Origin: Aradus depressus
Lineage: Eukaryota; Arthropoda; Insecta; Hemiptera; Aradidae
Assembly: GCA_963662175.1 (NCBI GenBank)
Contig: OY759225.1
Coordinates: 19,579,601-19,643,600, forward strand
Reading direction: 5' to 3'
Length of the DNA: 64,000 nt
In this document: piece after piece, positions 1 to 11,477 of the stretch
Layout: each line of letters starts with the position of its first letter
Position numbering within the stretch: position 1 is the first letter of the stretch
The notes under the pieces: model-generated
The model's database searches: none
What the model was told of the DNA's origin: nothing
The model's input: the letters and a program-made list of their open reading frames with translations, nothing else
Translations under genes and position numbers: made by a program

Positions 1-663
1 CCTACCTTAAGGATCAACTTTCAACTCACGAACATAAGACTGAATTATTGTGACATAAAAAACATTTTCTTCACTTTAATTATGTGATAATATTTTTTTT
101 TTTTTCAATTTTTATATATTTTAATTGATGTATGGATTAAAAAAATTGTAAAGCATTTTTATAGATAATAGTACTCAGCCTGTATTAATTATAATTTGTA
201 TTCCTAATTTGTTTGTTTAATTGATATTATTCTTAAAATGAAATCAGCTGTGACATTAATTGTTGACATTGAACTAATGCTTCCGAAAAATGTCCAAGGG
301 ATTTGACACAATATAGTCATTTATATGCATTTAATTTTTAGTCATTTGCGTTTGCATGTTTTGAGAAAAGTTGTGGGCTATTGTAAACTCGAAATTGTTT
401 AAAGTGAATTTTCCGGACAATGCTGAATGTCGCAGATTGTAATAATTAAATGGAATATGTTTGTATTTTATTTCATAATTTAATACAAAATTATTATTAA
501 CCTTAGGTCCATTGTACAGGTTTTTATAATATAGAATACTATTTCATGTAAAAGCTCCTGTGTATATGTATTTACAATAATTTTTTGTTTATATTTTAAT
601 GTATTTATAACCATTGGTAATACATATGAAAGCTATATATTTTTTTTTTTTTTCACCTTTGAA
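1..663. other. AT-rich intergenic sequence, nothing recognised
   Basis: Very AT-rich with long T tracts near 90 and 640. No open frame, tRNA or element ends recognised. Confidence 0.6.
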
Positions 664-675
664 CAACCTCGAACA

Positions 676-830
676 CGCTGATCATTGGATGAGATGTTAA
701 GTGATGGTCCCGAGCCTGTACGATGTCAGGTACTCGTTGAAGACCCCTATCCTAGGTAAAAAAAACTTAGGTTGGCAAACTTTTGTACTCCCACGGTAGA
801 GTCGAGCATGAATCACAATAACTCACTAAT
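676..830 (+). repeat. SINE fragment (body only)
   Basis: Matches the shared SINE body from the ATGGGACGTTAAGCGATGG-like segment to the CATGAGTC tail region. The tRNA-like head is missing. Confidence 0.75.
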
Positions 831-1000
831 CCCATGTGACATAGGCCTAGAGCAATTATTCTCGCCAAATGAAGAAAAATGAGTTCAAAAAAGCATGGTT
901 TCTTCTATAGATGTGAATTTTGTACCCCGAATCTTCCGAATAGGTTATATTATTTCAAAAAATAAATAAAGTACATGCGGAATTTCAGTACCATTCTATC

Positions 1001-1245
1001 GCGCCGGTGCTTGCCTACTGAGCTCAAGATCACGGGTTCGAAACCCAGCCGAGACCCTTAGGTTTTTGTTATATGGGTGGTGAAAAAAAACCTTGAGAAT
1101 GCTGCCGTCCTTCGGATGGGACGTTAAGCCATGGTCCCGAGCCTGTACGATGTCAGGTACTCGTTAAAAGTGAAGGCAAAATTGAGAACAACCTTTGTAG
1201 AAAAAGCGCTTTGGTAGTAGGTTATATGACCTCGTAGTTGTCCGA
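1001..1245 (+). mobile_element. tRNA-derived SINE, subfamily B, degraded
   Basis: Starts at GCGCCGGT with part of box A lost, but keeps box B GGGTTCGAAACCC. The subfamily B linker TTAGGTTTTT...AAAACCTTGAG follows, then the common body and CTTTGGTAGTAGG...CTCGTAGTT end. The internal AGACCCCTATCC segment is deleted. Confidence 0.8.
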
Positions 1246-1373
1246 TATATGTGACACAATAACGTTTTTTTAAATTTACAAATAAGTATTCGCTGTATGA
1301 ATAATATATACAGAAAGCACATTTGCTTAAAGAGTAAAACAAGCTAAAGGCTTGTAAAAAAAAGTTGTTTTTA

Positions 1374-1702
1374 GGTTAGGTTTTATGACTCATGCCCGGG
1401 CTTTAACTACGAGGTCATATCGCCTACTACCAGAGCGCTCTTTCGTCACTCTGGTGGACATGAGCCCGACTCTACTGTGGGAGTCTTAAATGTTGCCTAC
1501 CCTAAATTTTTATTCACCTAGGATAGGGATAGGGGTCTTTAACGAGTGACATCGTACACGTACGCTTAACGTCCCATCCGAAGGACGGCATGCTTAAGTT
1601 TATTTTACCTTCCAGATAAAATAAACTAAGGGCCTCGGTCGGGTTACGAACCCACGTTCTTGAGCTCAGAAGTCAAGCACGCATACCACTGAGCTACCTG
1701 CG
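1374..1702 (-). mobile_element. tRNA-derived SINE, subfamily A, near full length with TSD
   Basis: Minus-strand copy with a tail (TTAGGTTAGG on +) next to GACTCATGCCCGGGC and a tRNA-like head at the right (GGTTACGAACCC, CACTGAGCTACC). It is flanked by a 12-bp duplication AAGTTGTTTTTA at 1362-1373 and 1703-1714, which fixes both ends. Confidence 0.88.
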
Positions 1703-2047
1703 AAGTTGTTTTTATTTAATACATTTGTCTAGTTTGCATTTGTATATAACCTTGACCGGAATCGAGTCATTAGGACTACAATACTTACGTATGCATCCCT
1801 ATGTGGTCTACGTGTGTTGTCTGATGTAACCTAAAGTCATTGATCTCATTAACACCACCACTGACTCATTCTAAGTATGTTGTTCTTTTTTGGACATGAT
1901 TTTTGAATCATCATGACGGGAGCAAAGTGTCTAAGGAGTGAAACAATTATACACAGTGTCTATATTTGATTCTAATAATCACTCCAAGAATAGATAATAA
2001 CGGTATGAAGGTTAAATTCTTGAGACAAAATAGTTTCAAAATTTTGG

Positions 2048-2215
2048 AAGAGTTAGCTATTGTGACTCATGCCTTGGCTTTAACTATGAGGTCATATCAC
2101 CTACTACCAGAGCGCTCTTCTTCGACGTGAGTCCGACTCTACTGTTGGAGTCCTAAATTTTGCCTACCTAGGTTTATTCATTTAGAGTAGGGGTCTTTAA
2201 CGAGATAAAATAAAC
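2048..2215 (-). mobile_element. SINE fragment
   Basis: 3' half of the SINE in minus orientation, ending at TTTAACGAGATAAAATAAACC, where the middle has been deleted. Confidence 0.75.
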
Positions 2216-3600
2216 CAAAACAGGTCTACGCACAACATCGTAAACATGGCACACACTGAGTGGACTGTATTCGATAGGTGCTAGTTCATGGATAAACTAA
2301 TTTTAACATAAAATAATGAAAACTGTGTTTAATGTTAATATTTCTTAAACACTATTATGTACTCACGGATAGCTGTAACTCTTGATACTGGATGTAGCCG
2401 CATCTATAAGGTACATAATAAAGGGGGAAACAATGATATATGGAATTAATATATATTGCCAGGCTCATATTAAATAGAACAGGGCTTGACTGCTCGTTTG
2501 TATATAAGCGAACATAAACAGAAAACGTAATTAACACATTATGAACTGTTTCCCACACACTGAGTAGCCAAATCACACTGCTCTACACGAGACGATTTGT
2601 AGAATCGTCTTTCTCACACAAGAGCTAACTCGGCACTACTGGTCCTAGACTCACACAAGAGTTGCACAAAAACTCTTGAGCCTAACCACACGAGCTGACT
2701 TTGGAAGCCGAACTTTACATACACGAGAACGACTAGGGTCAACCTACATAAGCTGATGCCGGGGCCGAACTTAAAACTTAAAATATATTTTCTTTCATAT
2801 TACCATTTACATTTTGTATATTTATTGTAATATGAACAAGTATTTTGTATTTATTACAACCACTATATACAAATATGTGTAATGTGGCCATTATATCTTA
2901 TACCAACCACGCTTACAGATCACTTTCTCTCCCCGTTCCCTTCTCGAAATCATTTCATTTTGTCTCTTTGAACAGCGTAATCCTGATTAGACATTCTTCT
3001 TCTTTTGAAAAGTTTGTTTCTTAATTATTTATTCAACATTCTAATTCCATCTAATACTGTTTTTTAAAGCCAAGAAGTTAAAAAAATATATACTTATATG
3101 ATGTGGTTATCAGGTTTTTAAATTATTGGAAGTTTAATTTTTTAAACTTACCTAGTTTTACCTTAAAATTCATCAGTAGATGTTCTAAGTACACTCACCT
3201 CGTAACAAGGATGAGCAAATAAGGATATTTTTTCGAGTTATGAGTAAGTTTAATTACCCAATGAAGGCTGTCATAATGTAATGTCTCGCTGATAAATTAT
3301 TCTATAGAGTAACCACGCCTCTATATATATATTATATATTTTTTTTTTATTATAGAGGTTATGTAAAACTATAGTTGATTTTGCTTTATGGGGGAGTTCC
3401 AATGTTTAACGATGAGATCATTGGTTAAACCTTGGACTGGAAAGGTTTTCAAAGTAGTTATACAAAAAAAAAAACATTCCAGTTATTTGTTTTTATTTAA
3501 TTAATTGTTACATGCCAAATATATATTATATTGAATACTAATGTAACCTTGACCAATGAGCTCAAAAGTTGTCTGTTGGTGACACTGGTTCAATGTAAGT
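2216..3600. other. AT-rich sequence with short repeat relics
   Basis: No gene recognised. A stretch at about 2600-2770 repeats CACACAAGAG/CACACGAG motifs. A half copy of the MITE at 6476-6705 (AATGTGGCCAT...CTTATACCAACCACG) lies at about 2880-2930. Confidence 0.5.
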
Positions 3601-3604
3601 GCCT

Positions 3605-3925
3605 ATTATGTACTACATATTATCAAGTACATAATATGAGCTGTTATTAAGTAGGTACATAATATGTGCTGTTATTAAGTAGGTACATAATATATAATAT
3701 TATTAAGTACATAATATGTGCTGTTATTAAGTACATAATATGTGCTGTTATTAAGTACATAATATGTACTATTATTAAGTACATAATATGTACTATTGTT
3801 AAGTACATATTGTGTGCTGTTATTTAGTACATATATGTAATATTACATACTATTATTAAGCACAAATAATGTATTATTATTTAGTACATCATAATATGAT
3901 GTACTGTTATTAAGTACATAATACC
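3605..3925. repeat. 24-bp tandem repeat (minisatellite)
   Basis: About a dozen degenerate copies of ATTAAGTACATAATATGTGC-TGTT. The array is AT-rich and non-coding. Confidence 0.85.
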
Positions 3926-4091
3926 TTATCCATTATTTTTATTTTATCTTTAATTTTCTATATATATATATATATATATATTTAACTTTTCTAGCGTTAT
4001 TATTTTCATTGGGTATTTTCATGGCCAATATGCATTGTTCATAAGGACAAAAAAAGAAAGAAAAAAAAAGTACATACTATGTTATTTTATT

Positions 4092-4164
4092 AAGTAAATA
4101 TTATGTACTCAAAAATAGTATATAATATTATTATATACTATTTTTGAGTACATAATATTTACTT
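4092..4164. repeat. Perfect 35-bp-arm inverted repeat
   Basis: Arms 4092-4126 and 4130-4164 are exact reverse complements with a 3-nt spacer. They contain the GTACATAATATTTACTT motif related to the neighbouring 24-bp satellite unit. Confidence 0.9.
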
Positions 4165-4895
4165 TATTATATTCCTTATGTTGAACCATTGTCACCAATA
4201 GGTTCCTCATTATATCTCTTAACAAGAGTTCTAGAATTCACCGATAGTTGAGACGAGGGGAACGGCTAATTCGGATAGAAATAGTGAATCAGAACTGTCA
4301 ATATAAAAAAAAATAACATGCCTTTCCGACGTCACCATTTTTTACATTTCGTCGTTTTAAAAGTCTCTTTCTTCAGTTTAGCAGATGAGCTCTCCATTGA
4401 ATATTTGACCTTAACCATCTTTTTGACAAACATATTAGGCTTAGAAAGTTTTAAGACCTTCAATATGGTTTAACATCTTCAGAAAGGTACGGAATAGGCA
4501 AGTATAATAAAATATGTAATTAACAACTAAAATATATGAGCTATTAAATGATCATGATGAATAGTTTTTTATTTCACCTTTTTATATTACTTTAGGTTTG
4601 TAATAAACAACAATATAGGAATTTTGCCCCACACAAAGACTCTATGTGATAACTGTAGAGGACTTTTGTCGTATTTTTCACTCCATAAAAGGTTTATCTG
4701 GCGCTTTATTTTATTATTAAGAATATATTTATAAAAAGTATGGGAGAGTCAAAATTATACAATTACCAGTAAATCAATTCAAGAAATGTACCTACAATAT
4801 ATACTTCAAGAGAACCAGTACTGATTTACTAAAAGGATCGACAGGAAGATCAACATTGTATTCATTTGGATACATGATATGATTTGTATATGTTG

Positions 4896-5488
4896 CAGTC
4901 AAAGTATGAATTCCAGTGAATGTATACATTAACTAGTCAATGTATACATTGACTGAATTCTCTAGTCAAAGTGTACATGGATGTATACACTTACGTCTAT
5001 GCCTTAGTGAAAGTATAAATAGCTAGCATTAATAACATAAATAGAAATATTACAAAAGTTGGGGGCGTATTTGCCGGCGTTCCGCCGGCGGGACGATATA
5101 TCTGCCCCTCCCGTCGTTCCTATATTTGAAGTAGTACAGGTTCTAGCTTATAATTAAAATCAGCTTTTATTCAAAAGATCCATTTTAATATTGTTTACAA
5201 ATGTTTATATTTTATGTTATTGTTGCATCTTTCCTAGATATTTATATTGTAAAATAAATTTTGAAGTTTAGTTTTATTTTTTTTTTTTTTTACAAAAACC
5301 TTTTTTTCTCATTTATTTATACTTTCACTAAGGAACACTAGAAAATGTATACATTGTCTAGTAAATGTATACATTCTCTAGCAATAGTGTTCATTTTTAT
5401 AATCAATTGATACTTTCACCAAAACGGCTAGTTAATGTATACATTGACTAGTTAATGTATACATTCACTAGAATTCACACTTTGACTG
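4896..5488. mobile_element. TIR MITE built of palindromic AATGTATACATT subrepeats
   Basis: The left end CAGTCAAAGTATGAATTC and right end GAATTCACACTTTGACTG are inverted. Inside both TIRs, 20-bp units AATGTATACATTNACTAG repeat, each itself palindromic around GTATAC. Outer arms match for about 65 bp, and inner parts such as ACTTTCACTAAGG also mirror. A GC-rich stretch at 5062-5125 lies in the middle. No coding sequence; family unassigned. Confidence 0.8.
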
Positions 5489-5545
5489 TGACATATATAC
5501 TACTTTTTGCTAAAATTACCTATTTAAAACGTACCAAACTAAGTA

Positions 5546-6424
5546 CAGTAAAACTTCGATTAACCGTCACTGTCCGGACCAGGGCTGTGACGGATAACCG
5601 AATAGACGGATAACAGAAATCTTGTATATATATTTACAGTAACATTATTTCACTGCGGGCTTGGGACGAAAATGAAAATAATATTCTTTAAAAGTGAATA
5701 ATACATACATATTGTATTTAATTTTACAAAACGATAAATATAAGAAACTTCGGTATAAGTGTAGTAATGTATTGTAATACTATAAACGTACATTACTTTA
5801 AAATATCTGTCATCTCCTTCTGTGTCTTTGAGGTTGGACCTTTCTGCGCGGCCATGTTCCGTATCTTATAGCAGATGTAGGATCTGTGTTGCATTTGCCA
5901 CCGCTTGCATTTCAAACCAGTCGATGCACTTTGATAGCATTGTTTCTGCTTCTCAGTGGCTAGTTGTAGGTTTTTGGTTAAGAACGTCATCAATTTCTTC
6001 TTCTTCAACACTAGAAACAATTTCATCATCGTTTAAAATTTCAAAGCTTCCATCCATTTAGTCACATTCCAATCAATCTGTTACTTCTTCTGACTTAATG
6101 TTTTCACTGTTTAGTCCAAAATTGTTGCCTTCATATAAGCGGCGAAATCGAAACAGCTTAAAAATATAGAACAGTAGCACTATCGTAACGTTATACCGAA
6201 AAAAGTTAATCAGCGCACTATGAAACAAAACATTCATTGGAACACACAGACTACTCTGTCACGACGATCAGTCACTTCCAGCTTTATACAGTAGGGTTTA
6301 AAAGTAATCCGTTGACAATTTTAAAGATGTCTGTTTGTTTGTTGATACTCACGCATTTTTTTAGACGATGACGGATAACAGAAACTGATGGTTAAACGAG
6401 TGTTGGTTAATCGAAGTTTTACTA
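5546..6424 (-). mobile_element. Tigger-like (pogo, Tc1/mariner) element
   Basis: The TIRs CAGTAAAACTTCGATTAACC and GGTTAATCGAAGTTTTACTA are inverted and flanked by TA at 5544-5545 and 6425-6426. The subterminal CGGATAACCGAA and GACGGATAACAGAAA motifs are typical of Tigger ends. The interior holds only a short remnant of the transposase C-terminus, so it is non-autonomous. The outermost base pair of the TIR is mismatched. Confidence 0.9.
5795..6057 (-). pseudogene. Tigger transposase C-terminal remnant
   Basis: Read on the minus strand, the sequence gives an acidic segment with NDDEIVSSVEEEEIDDV and then an EAETMLSKCIDWFEMQ-like stretch, resembling the acidic tail and final helix of Tigger transposases. 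A stop and a frameshift interrupt it. The catalytic DDE domain is absent. Confidence 0.7.
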
Positions 6425-6475
6425 TATTATCAAACTAAAAAATTATCTAAGTAGTAAAAACAAAAATATATATAT

Positions 6476-6705
6476 GATATGGTCAATATAGGATTTTCTT
6501 ATACCAACCTCTTTTGTACAGATCACTCTCCCACTCCCTTCCCCCTCTCAAATTCATTTCAAACTGGCATAACTGGTTATAAGAAATTCATTCTCAGAAT
6601 TACGGTGTACAATAGAACATAGAAAACCGTCAGTTTGAAATGAAATAGAAAGGGGTGATATATAAAAACGTGGTTGGTATAAGAAAATCCTGTCATGGCC
6701 ACATC
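6476..6705. mobile_element. Short TIR MITE
   Basis: GGATTTTCTTATACCAACC on the left is mirrored by GGTTGGTATAAGAAAATCC on the right. The outer GATATGGTCA and TGGCCACATC also pair imperfectly. No coding content. A half copy lies near 2880. Confidence 0.75.
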
Positions 6706-7034
6706 ACATTTTTTTTTTAAATAAGGAAGGAGATCATGTTGCATCTTTAATTATCTCAATATATGCTTCCTTAGAAGCTGTCCAATCTCTTTTATGAAAA
6801 AAATGAAATAAATGCGTGAAAAAAAAAGTTAATGTCTCAGCTTAAATCACATATAATTATAATTGGAGAAAAAAACTAAAAAAAAAGACATAACGGTATT
6901 CTACTCTTATTAATTATGTGTTTGTTCATATAATTTTTTCTACGTTTAGAATGCCTCCGTTCAATGACATTGTAGTGCCGACACAGCTAATTATTTAACA
7001 ATTTTTTATTATCACACACAGTCGAACCATGCTT

Positions 7035-7320
7035 CTCGGTGAGGATTTCAGGAAAAGGAGAGAGCTTCGCCAACTGACAGGAGTCTTCAAAGGACACGGT
7101 CCGTTTTGTAGGAGTCAAGGACAGTCCCACCTGTGATAGATGTGGAAAAGACGAGAGGGCGGAACTCTTCCTGGATAGATGCCCGGGATATACACGGACG
7201 AGATTCCTCATTTTCGGTGAAGAGGATTTAAAAGATTTAACTAGGAGAGTAATCTTAGTCTGCTAAAGACTTGGAGAGACTAGGTCCTTCACGAGAGACT
7301 TCACTACATCTTAAAATAAC
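7035..7320 (+). pseudogene. LINE fragment, RNase H C-terminal / zinc-knuckle region
   Basis: Translating across one frameshift gives RRELRQLTGVFKGHGP and then DSPTCDRCGKDERAELFLDRCP. This is the conserved tail of RNase H-bearing non-LTR retrotransposons (TGH...C-RCG-EE-AEH-L--CP). The copy is truncated at both ends. The Cys residues are retained but the frame is broken near 7113. Confidence 0.7.
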
Positions 7321-7321
7321 A

Positions 7322-7470
7322 TGTTACTAGGATACGTCGTAAGAATGTATACATTATGATAGCTTATAAATTAGATACATAAACATATATTAAGAGATAT
7401 GACACACATTGATTAGAATTAACAATACTAATAAACTAAAATTAAATGCATAAATAAATACTTGGTCAAC
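7322..7470 (+). repeat. Fragment of repeat family P
   Basis: Shares GGATACGTC..AAGAAT.TATACATTA.GATAGCTTATAAATTAGAT and the following A-rich body with the copies at 35.7, 48.7 and 50.3 kb. Confidence 0.7.
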
Positions 7471-7479
7471 CATGGATAA

Positions 7480-8158
7480 GGCGGGTATTACACTATAAAA
7501 GTTCTTTTATGAAAGAACTTTTACTATAAATGTAATAGTATAATAGCTCAATTTTTATAAAAGTTCTTTTATTATAGTTTGAATTCTCATCCAATATTTG
7601 ATAAATGTTGTCTCTCCGACTCCTGCTGTTTCCTTTCTTCACGTTGTACGCGTGCGCCTATCTCATATGGGTTACGCAAATGTGTAATTTCCCGAGATAT
7701 TATTGGTCCCACCTTCAGAAGCAAGTAATCGAAGATTTTTTTATTCATCCTCAAATAGTTGAAGTAACTTTTTCTATCTTCCATGGACAGTTCTTTCAGT
7801 AAATTTTGATGGATGCTCATAAACTCGCGCCGCGCAACCCAAGGTCTTACCCACAAACGTTTCTTTGCATTCTTATGTTTATTTTTTTTCCGCCACAGCT
7901 ATTGCTATTGCAGCAGCCGCAAAACCTGCGGCAATTGGTATTAAAACGTCATCCATTTTTGCGACACAATAGTCACTTGCACACAACTTACTAGTAATGT
8001 CTTGAAACAAAAAACTAAGATTTATAAAAAAATCTACATTGTATAATATTAAATTTTGTAGTCATAAAAGATATTTTATAAAAGAAATTAAAAAAAAAAT
8101 TCGATCCAACGTTTATAAAAGAATTTTGTCAAAGAACTTTTATAGTGTAATACCCGCC
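7480..8158 (-). mobile_element. PIF/Harbinger-derived element 1
   Basis: The TIRs GGCGGGTATTACACTATAAA and TTTATAGTGTAATACCCGCC are perfect and flanked by a TAA duplication (7477-7479 and 8159-8161), the hallmark target site of PIF/Harbinger. Only the start of a transposase remains inside. Confidence 0.93.
7587..7856 (-). pseudogene. Harbinger transposase N-terminal fragment
   Basis: The minus-strand frame reads RPWVARREFMSIHQNLLKEL, then DRKSYFNYLRMNKKIFDYLL and VGPIISREIT. This is the conserved N-terminal segment of PIF/Harbinger nucleases (RPWL--R---G-Y-NLL-EL----FRNYLRM----F--LL--V-P-I). The frame closes after 89 codons, before any DDE residue, so it cannot encode an active enzyme. Confidence 0.85.
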
Positions 8159-8266
8159 TAAGACCCCTATTCTAGGTGTATACAAATTTAGGGTAGGCAA
8201 CATTTAGGTTTCCTATAGTAGAGTCAGACTCATGTCCACCAGATGGCAAAAAAGCGCTCTGGAATA
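8159..8266 (+). repeat. SINE fragment at the Harbinger insertion site
   Basis: Matches SINE body from AAGACCCCTAT to AGCGCTCTGG. It begins directly at the Harbinger TSD, so the element probably landed in an older SINE. A further small piece, ACCAGAGCGCTCTTTCGTCG, is at about 8588-8608. Confidence 0.7.
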
Positions 8267-8269
8267 GTT

Positions 8270-9540
8270 GGTAAAACACATACATAAAATTTAAAAATAT
8301 TTCAGGTTTTGATAAATTATAGTTTTTTAAAATCAGTTAAGAAGTTTCTTCAAAGTTTTAAAATTGTCACTTAGACCACTTTCATTCTTACCCCGTCATA
8401 TGTAAATTTTTTTGTATTTTTTTCTTTTCTCTAGTTTTTCTCTTTTTACAAAAGTTTTTGTAAAAATAAATTGTAGTATATACGTATAATATTATTTTGT
8501 TTTTCTTACAAATAAACTACCATTTTCTATTAAAAGAACACCTCTCTTGAACGGACAAAACTCGGGTCCCCAACTGTGTCCGCTTGTACCAGAGCGCTCT
8601 TTCGTCGTGATGAAAGTTGTTGTTTATTGTTATAAAGAACTAATTATTATGACACTGAAACTATTGTTGTTTGGTTGGACATCAAGTCACTGATCAGGTT
8701 TACAGTAACATCCATTTGGTAAATGTCTTTGTATGTTGCCTATCAGCTTCTCTACTGCTACGATATGAATCCGCTGGATTATTATCTTGTTATATCGTCT
8801 GCAGTGGCATCTGATTCGTATTTACAGAATCTGAATAGGTAATTACATCAGGTTTTATTTTAAAGGTGAAATTGTGAACCATACGTAAGAAAGAAGGGAT
8901 GAACATGGTTCGTATCGTTTTGAGGTAAATTCGTTGAATTTTTGATAAAATTAGATAGATAGAAAATATTAATTGCTAACGTATTAACTTAAATTTTATA
9001 AAGTCCACACTTTACGAATTCTGTTCCGTTTGTTGAAATGAAATGAAAATAAATTTTAGTCTGGGACCGAGGTCCCCTAAGAATAAATACATGAAAGTCA
9101 CTGAACAGAGCAACAAATACAAATAAAATAAAATATCAGTAATGAGATAAAAGTGCTACAGTGGATAGAAACAAGAACAGAATGAATATAACTAAATAAG
9201 AAAATACAATATAATAAATAATGATGAAATAAGTAAAAGAATAAATAAATAAAATATTAATACAAAAGTAATTAAATTAACAGCTTCATTATGAAGAGAT
9301 CATACGAAAATAAATGTATCTAAAAAAATATATAGAAGGAGATAAAATAAATTTAAAAATAAATACAAAAATCAAGATTATGGTGGAGGAGGAAATCTAG
9401 TTCAGGCATGCAATAAAATTAATTTAAGAAAAACTTATGAAAAAAGACTACTGAATAAAACACTTAGAACAAGTCAAAAATTCCACTATGTTTATATAAA
9501 ATACACATTATATTTCGCTGGTTAGAGCATTGTCAAGTGT
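8270..9540. other. AT-rich sequence without recognised genes
   Basis: Contains A-rich stretches (about 9060-9480) resembling degraded repeat tails. No exon, RNA gene or clear element ends. Confidence 0.5.
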
Positions 9541-9549
9541 ACAGGATAC

Positions 9550-10633
9550 TAGGGATGGGTATCGATTAACCGATTAATCGAAATAATCGATGTTTTGGTA
9601 AAATAATCGGTGGTTTTTTCATCGATGTCATCTAGGTTTGATTAATCGGATAATTTGGCTCCCCAGGAAGCATGGGGAGGTGAATTACCACCTCACCCAG
9701 GTACTCACGGGACACGGTGGGCTCCGGGGGTACCTCCACAAAATCGGGACAGCAACAACACCAGACTGCCCCGCGTGCCTTGGTGAGACGGAGTCGGCGG
9801 AGCATGTCCTCCTCAAATGCCCCAGATTTGAGGAGGGAAGGAAAAATCTGGAGTGCAGCATGGGCGCCCCACTGACTGCTACCAGTTTCGTGGACGCTAT
9901 GCTGCGCTCCCAGGAGTCGTGGGATGAAGGCTGCGATTTTGCAGCGCTCATCATGGGCGGGTTGGCTCTCCAGGAGAGGGCTGACAAGGAACAGTAGCGG
10001 CAATTAAACAGAAGAAGGGGCGTTAGCAGCCACCCTTCCTCCCTTCCGCGAAGTAATGACAGAAAGTCAGTTCCGCGGAAGGGAATCAGGATCGGCAAGG
10101 AGGGGGTTTTAGTGGGTATGGTGAATCGGCTCGAGTCCCACACTATCCAGGGCAGGATGTGCGTCACAGCATTTCCCCCTCCAATGCAAAAAAAAAAAAA
10201 ATCGGATAATCGATGATTATTTAACGATTATTAAATTTTTCATTAAAATTACAACTCATCCGAAAAACAGGAGAAAAAAAAAGAAAAATGAATTAATTAT
10301 TATTCATCCGAAGTGCAACTCGTCTAAAAAAGTGGGAGGAGACTATCGTATTGACTATCGACACAATACAGTGCCTCTGTGGTGAACTGGTGATAAGTAA
10401 AAAGTAACCTTCTAATAGTTCTACTTCTAATTCTAATTTCTAATCATTTGTGTTTTGTCATTTGTAAGTTGTGATTGACTGATTGTATTAACTTTTGTTT
10501 GTGAGTTCGTTTAATCGATTATTTAACCAACGATTAATAAGTGTATCGATTAACTAGTACGAAATAATAATAATGTCATTATTAATGTCATGATGTCATT
10601 AATCGATGTTTTGTTGGTCGATACCCATCCCTA
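9550..10633. mobile_element. hAT-type MITE carrying a nested LINE
   Basis: The TIRs TAGGGATGGGTATCGA and TCGATACCCATCCCTA are flanked by a perfect 8-bp duplication CAGGATAC (9542-9549 and 10634-10641), as expected for hAT transposition. The subterminal regions are full of ATCGATTAA motifs. Removing the nested LINE leaves about 530 bp without coding capacity. Confidence 0.92.
9655..10199 (+). mobile_element. 5'-truncated non-LTR retrotransposon (R1/Jockey-type tail)
   Basis: The insertion is bounded by an 11-bp duplication AATCGGATAAT (9644-9654 and 10200-10210) and ends in an A-tract, showing target-primed integration. An open frame through 9997 reads HGEVNYHLTQVLTGHGGLRGYL, then CPACLGETESAEHVLLKCPRFEEGRKNLE. 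This is the C-terminal RNase H-to-CCHC tail of a LINE ORF2. It is markedly GC-richer than the host MITE, so it is probably young. Confidence 0.92.
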
Positions 10634-10641
10634 CAGGATAC

Positions 10642-11339
10642 AGACTTAGGGGGTGGGGGGGTTGGCGGGGAGGGTTAGGAGGGGAAGAGTGAGGGAGGGG
10701 GAAAGAACATGAGGGGGGGGAGGGGGGAATTACCATACTATATCACATATTAACCTATTACCTATATCACATATTAATCTATTAACTGAGTCAGTTGTAG
10801 AGAGAGGAGGCTTGGACAAAAAAAGAGTTGTGGAAGGCAGAGGAACGATGAGAAGGGATGAAGAGGTCTGAAGGACGGGCTCTGATGTCTTTGGTGGACA
10901 GAGGACTGGAATTGGAACATTTGGTAAAGGTAGTAGGGTTCTTTGGATTTTAACATTTGGAAGAGGAAGGAACCTAGGAGGTAATCACGGCGGTAGGAGG
11001 GTTTGATTTCAACTCGGTGTACCAGGGCGAGATGTGAGCATCTCTAGGGACATCAAAAACATTCGTGAGCATTCAGGGTTCGTTTGAGTTTGTTAACATC
11101 CATTGAGTCATTTAAAGAAGGAGGCGTGTTGAACAAATTACCTAGCCTATTTATGATGTATAAATATTTAGAGTTTAATAGTATGGCGGAAAGACAGAGT
11201 TGTTGTAGGCCCATACTATAACTGAATAAGACAAACTACAAGTGAAAAAATAAATTCTAAATACCCAAATGGCTGTTAGATATCCCCTCATCTTTGAGAG
11301 ATAGCCTGTATCTTTTTGACATCTGGTTAGTTAGTTATT
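10642..11339. other. G-rich stretch and unassigned sequence
   Basis: 10650-10730 is strongly purine-rich on + (runs of G). A direct duplication ATATCACATATTAAYCTATTA lies at about 10741-10785. No gene recognised. Confidence 0.5.
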
Positions 11340-11477
11340 GTGACTAACGGGGGATCAGAGAGTGTTTAACTCAAAAATTTCAATAACTGCCGATATATGA
11401 TTTATTGACAGAAAATTTTATATTTAAATTCATAACTTTTTTTTTTGGTCTTATGTACGATGCATATTATCCATGAC

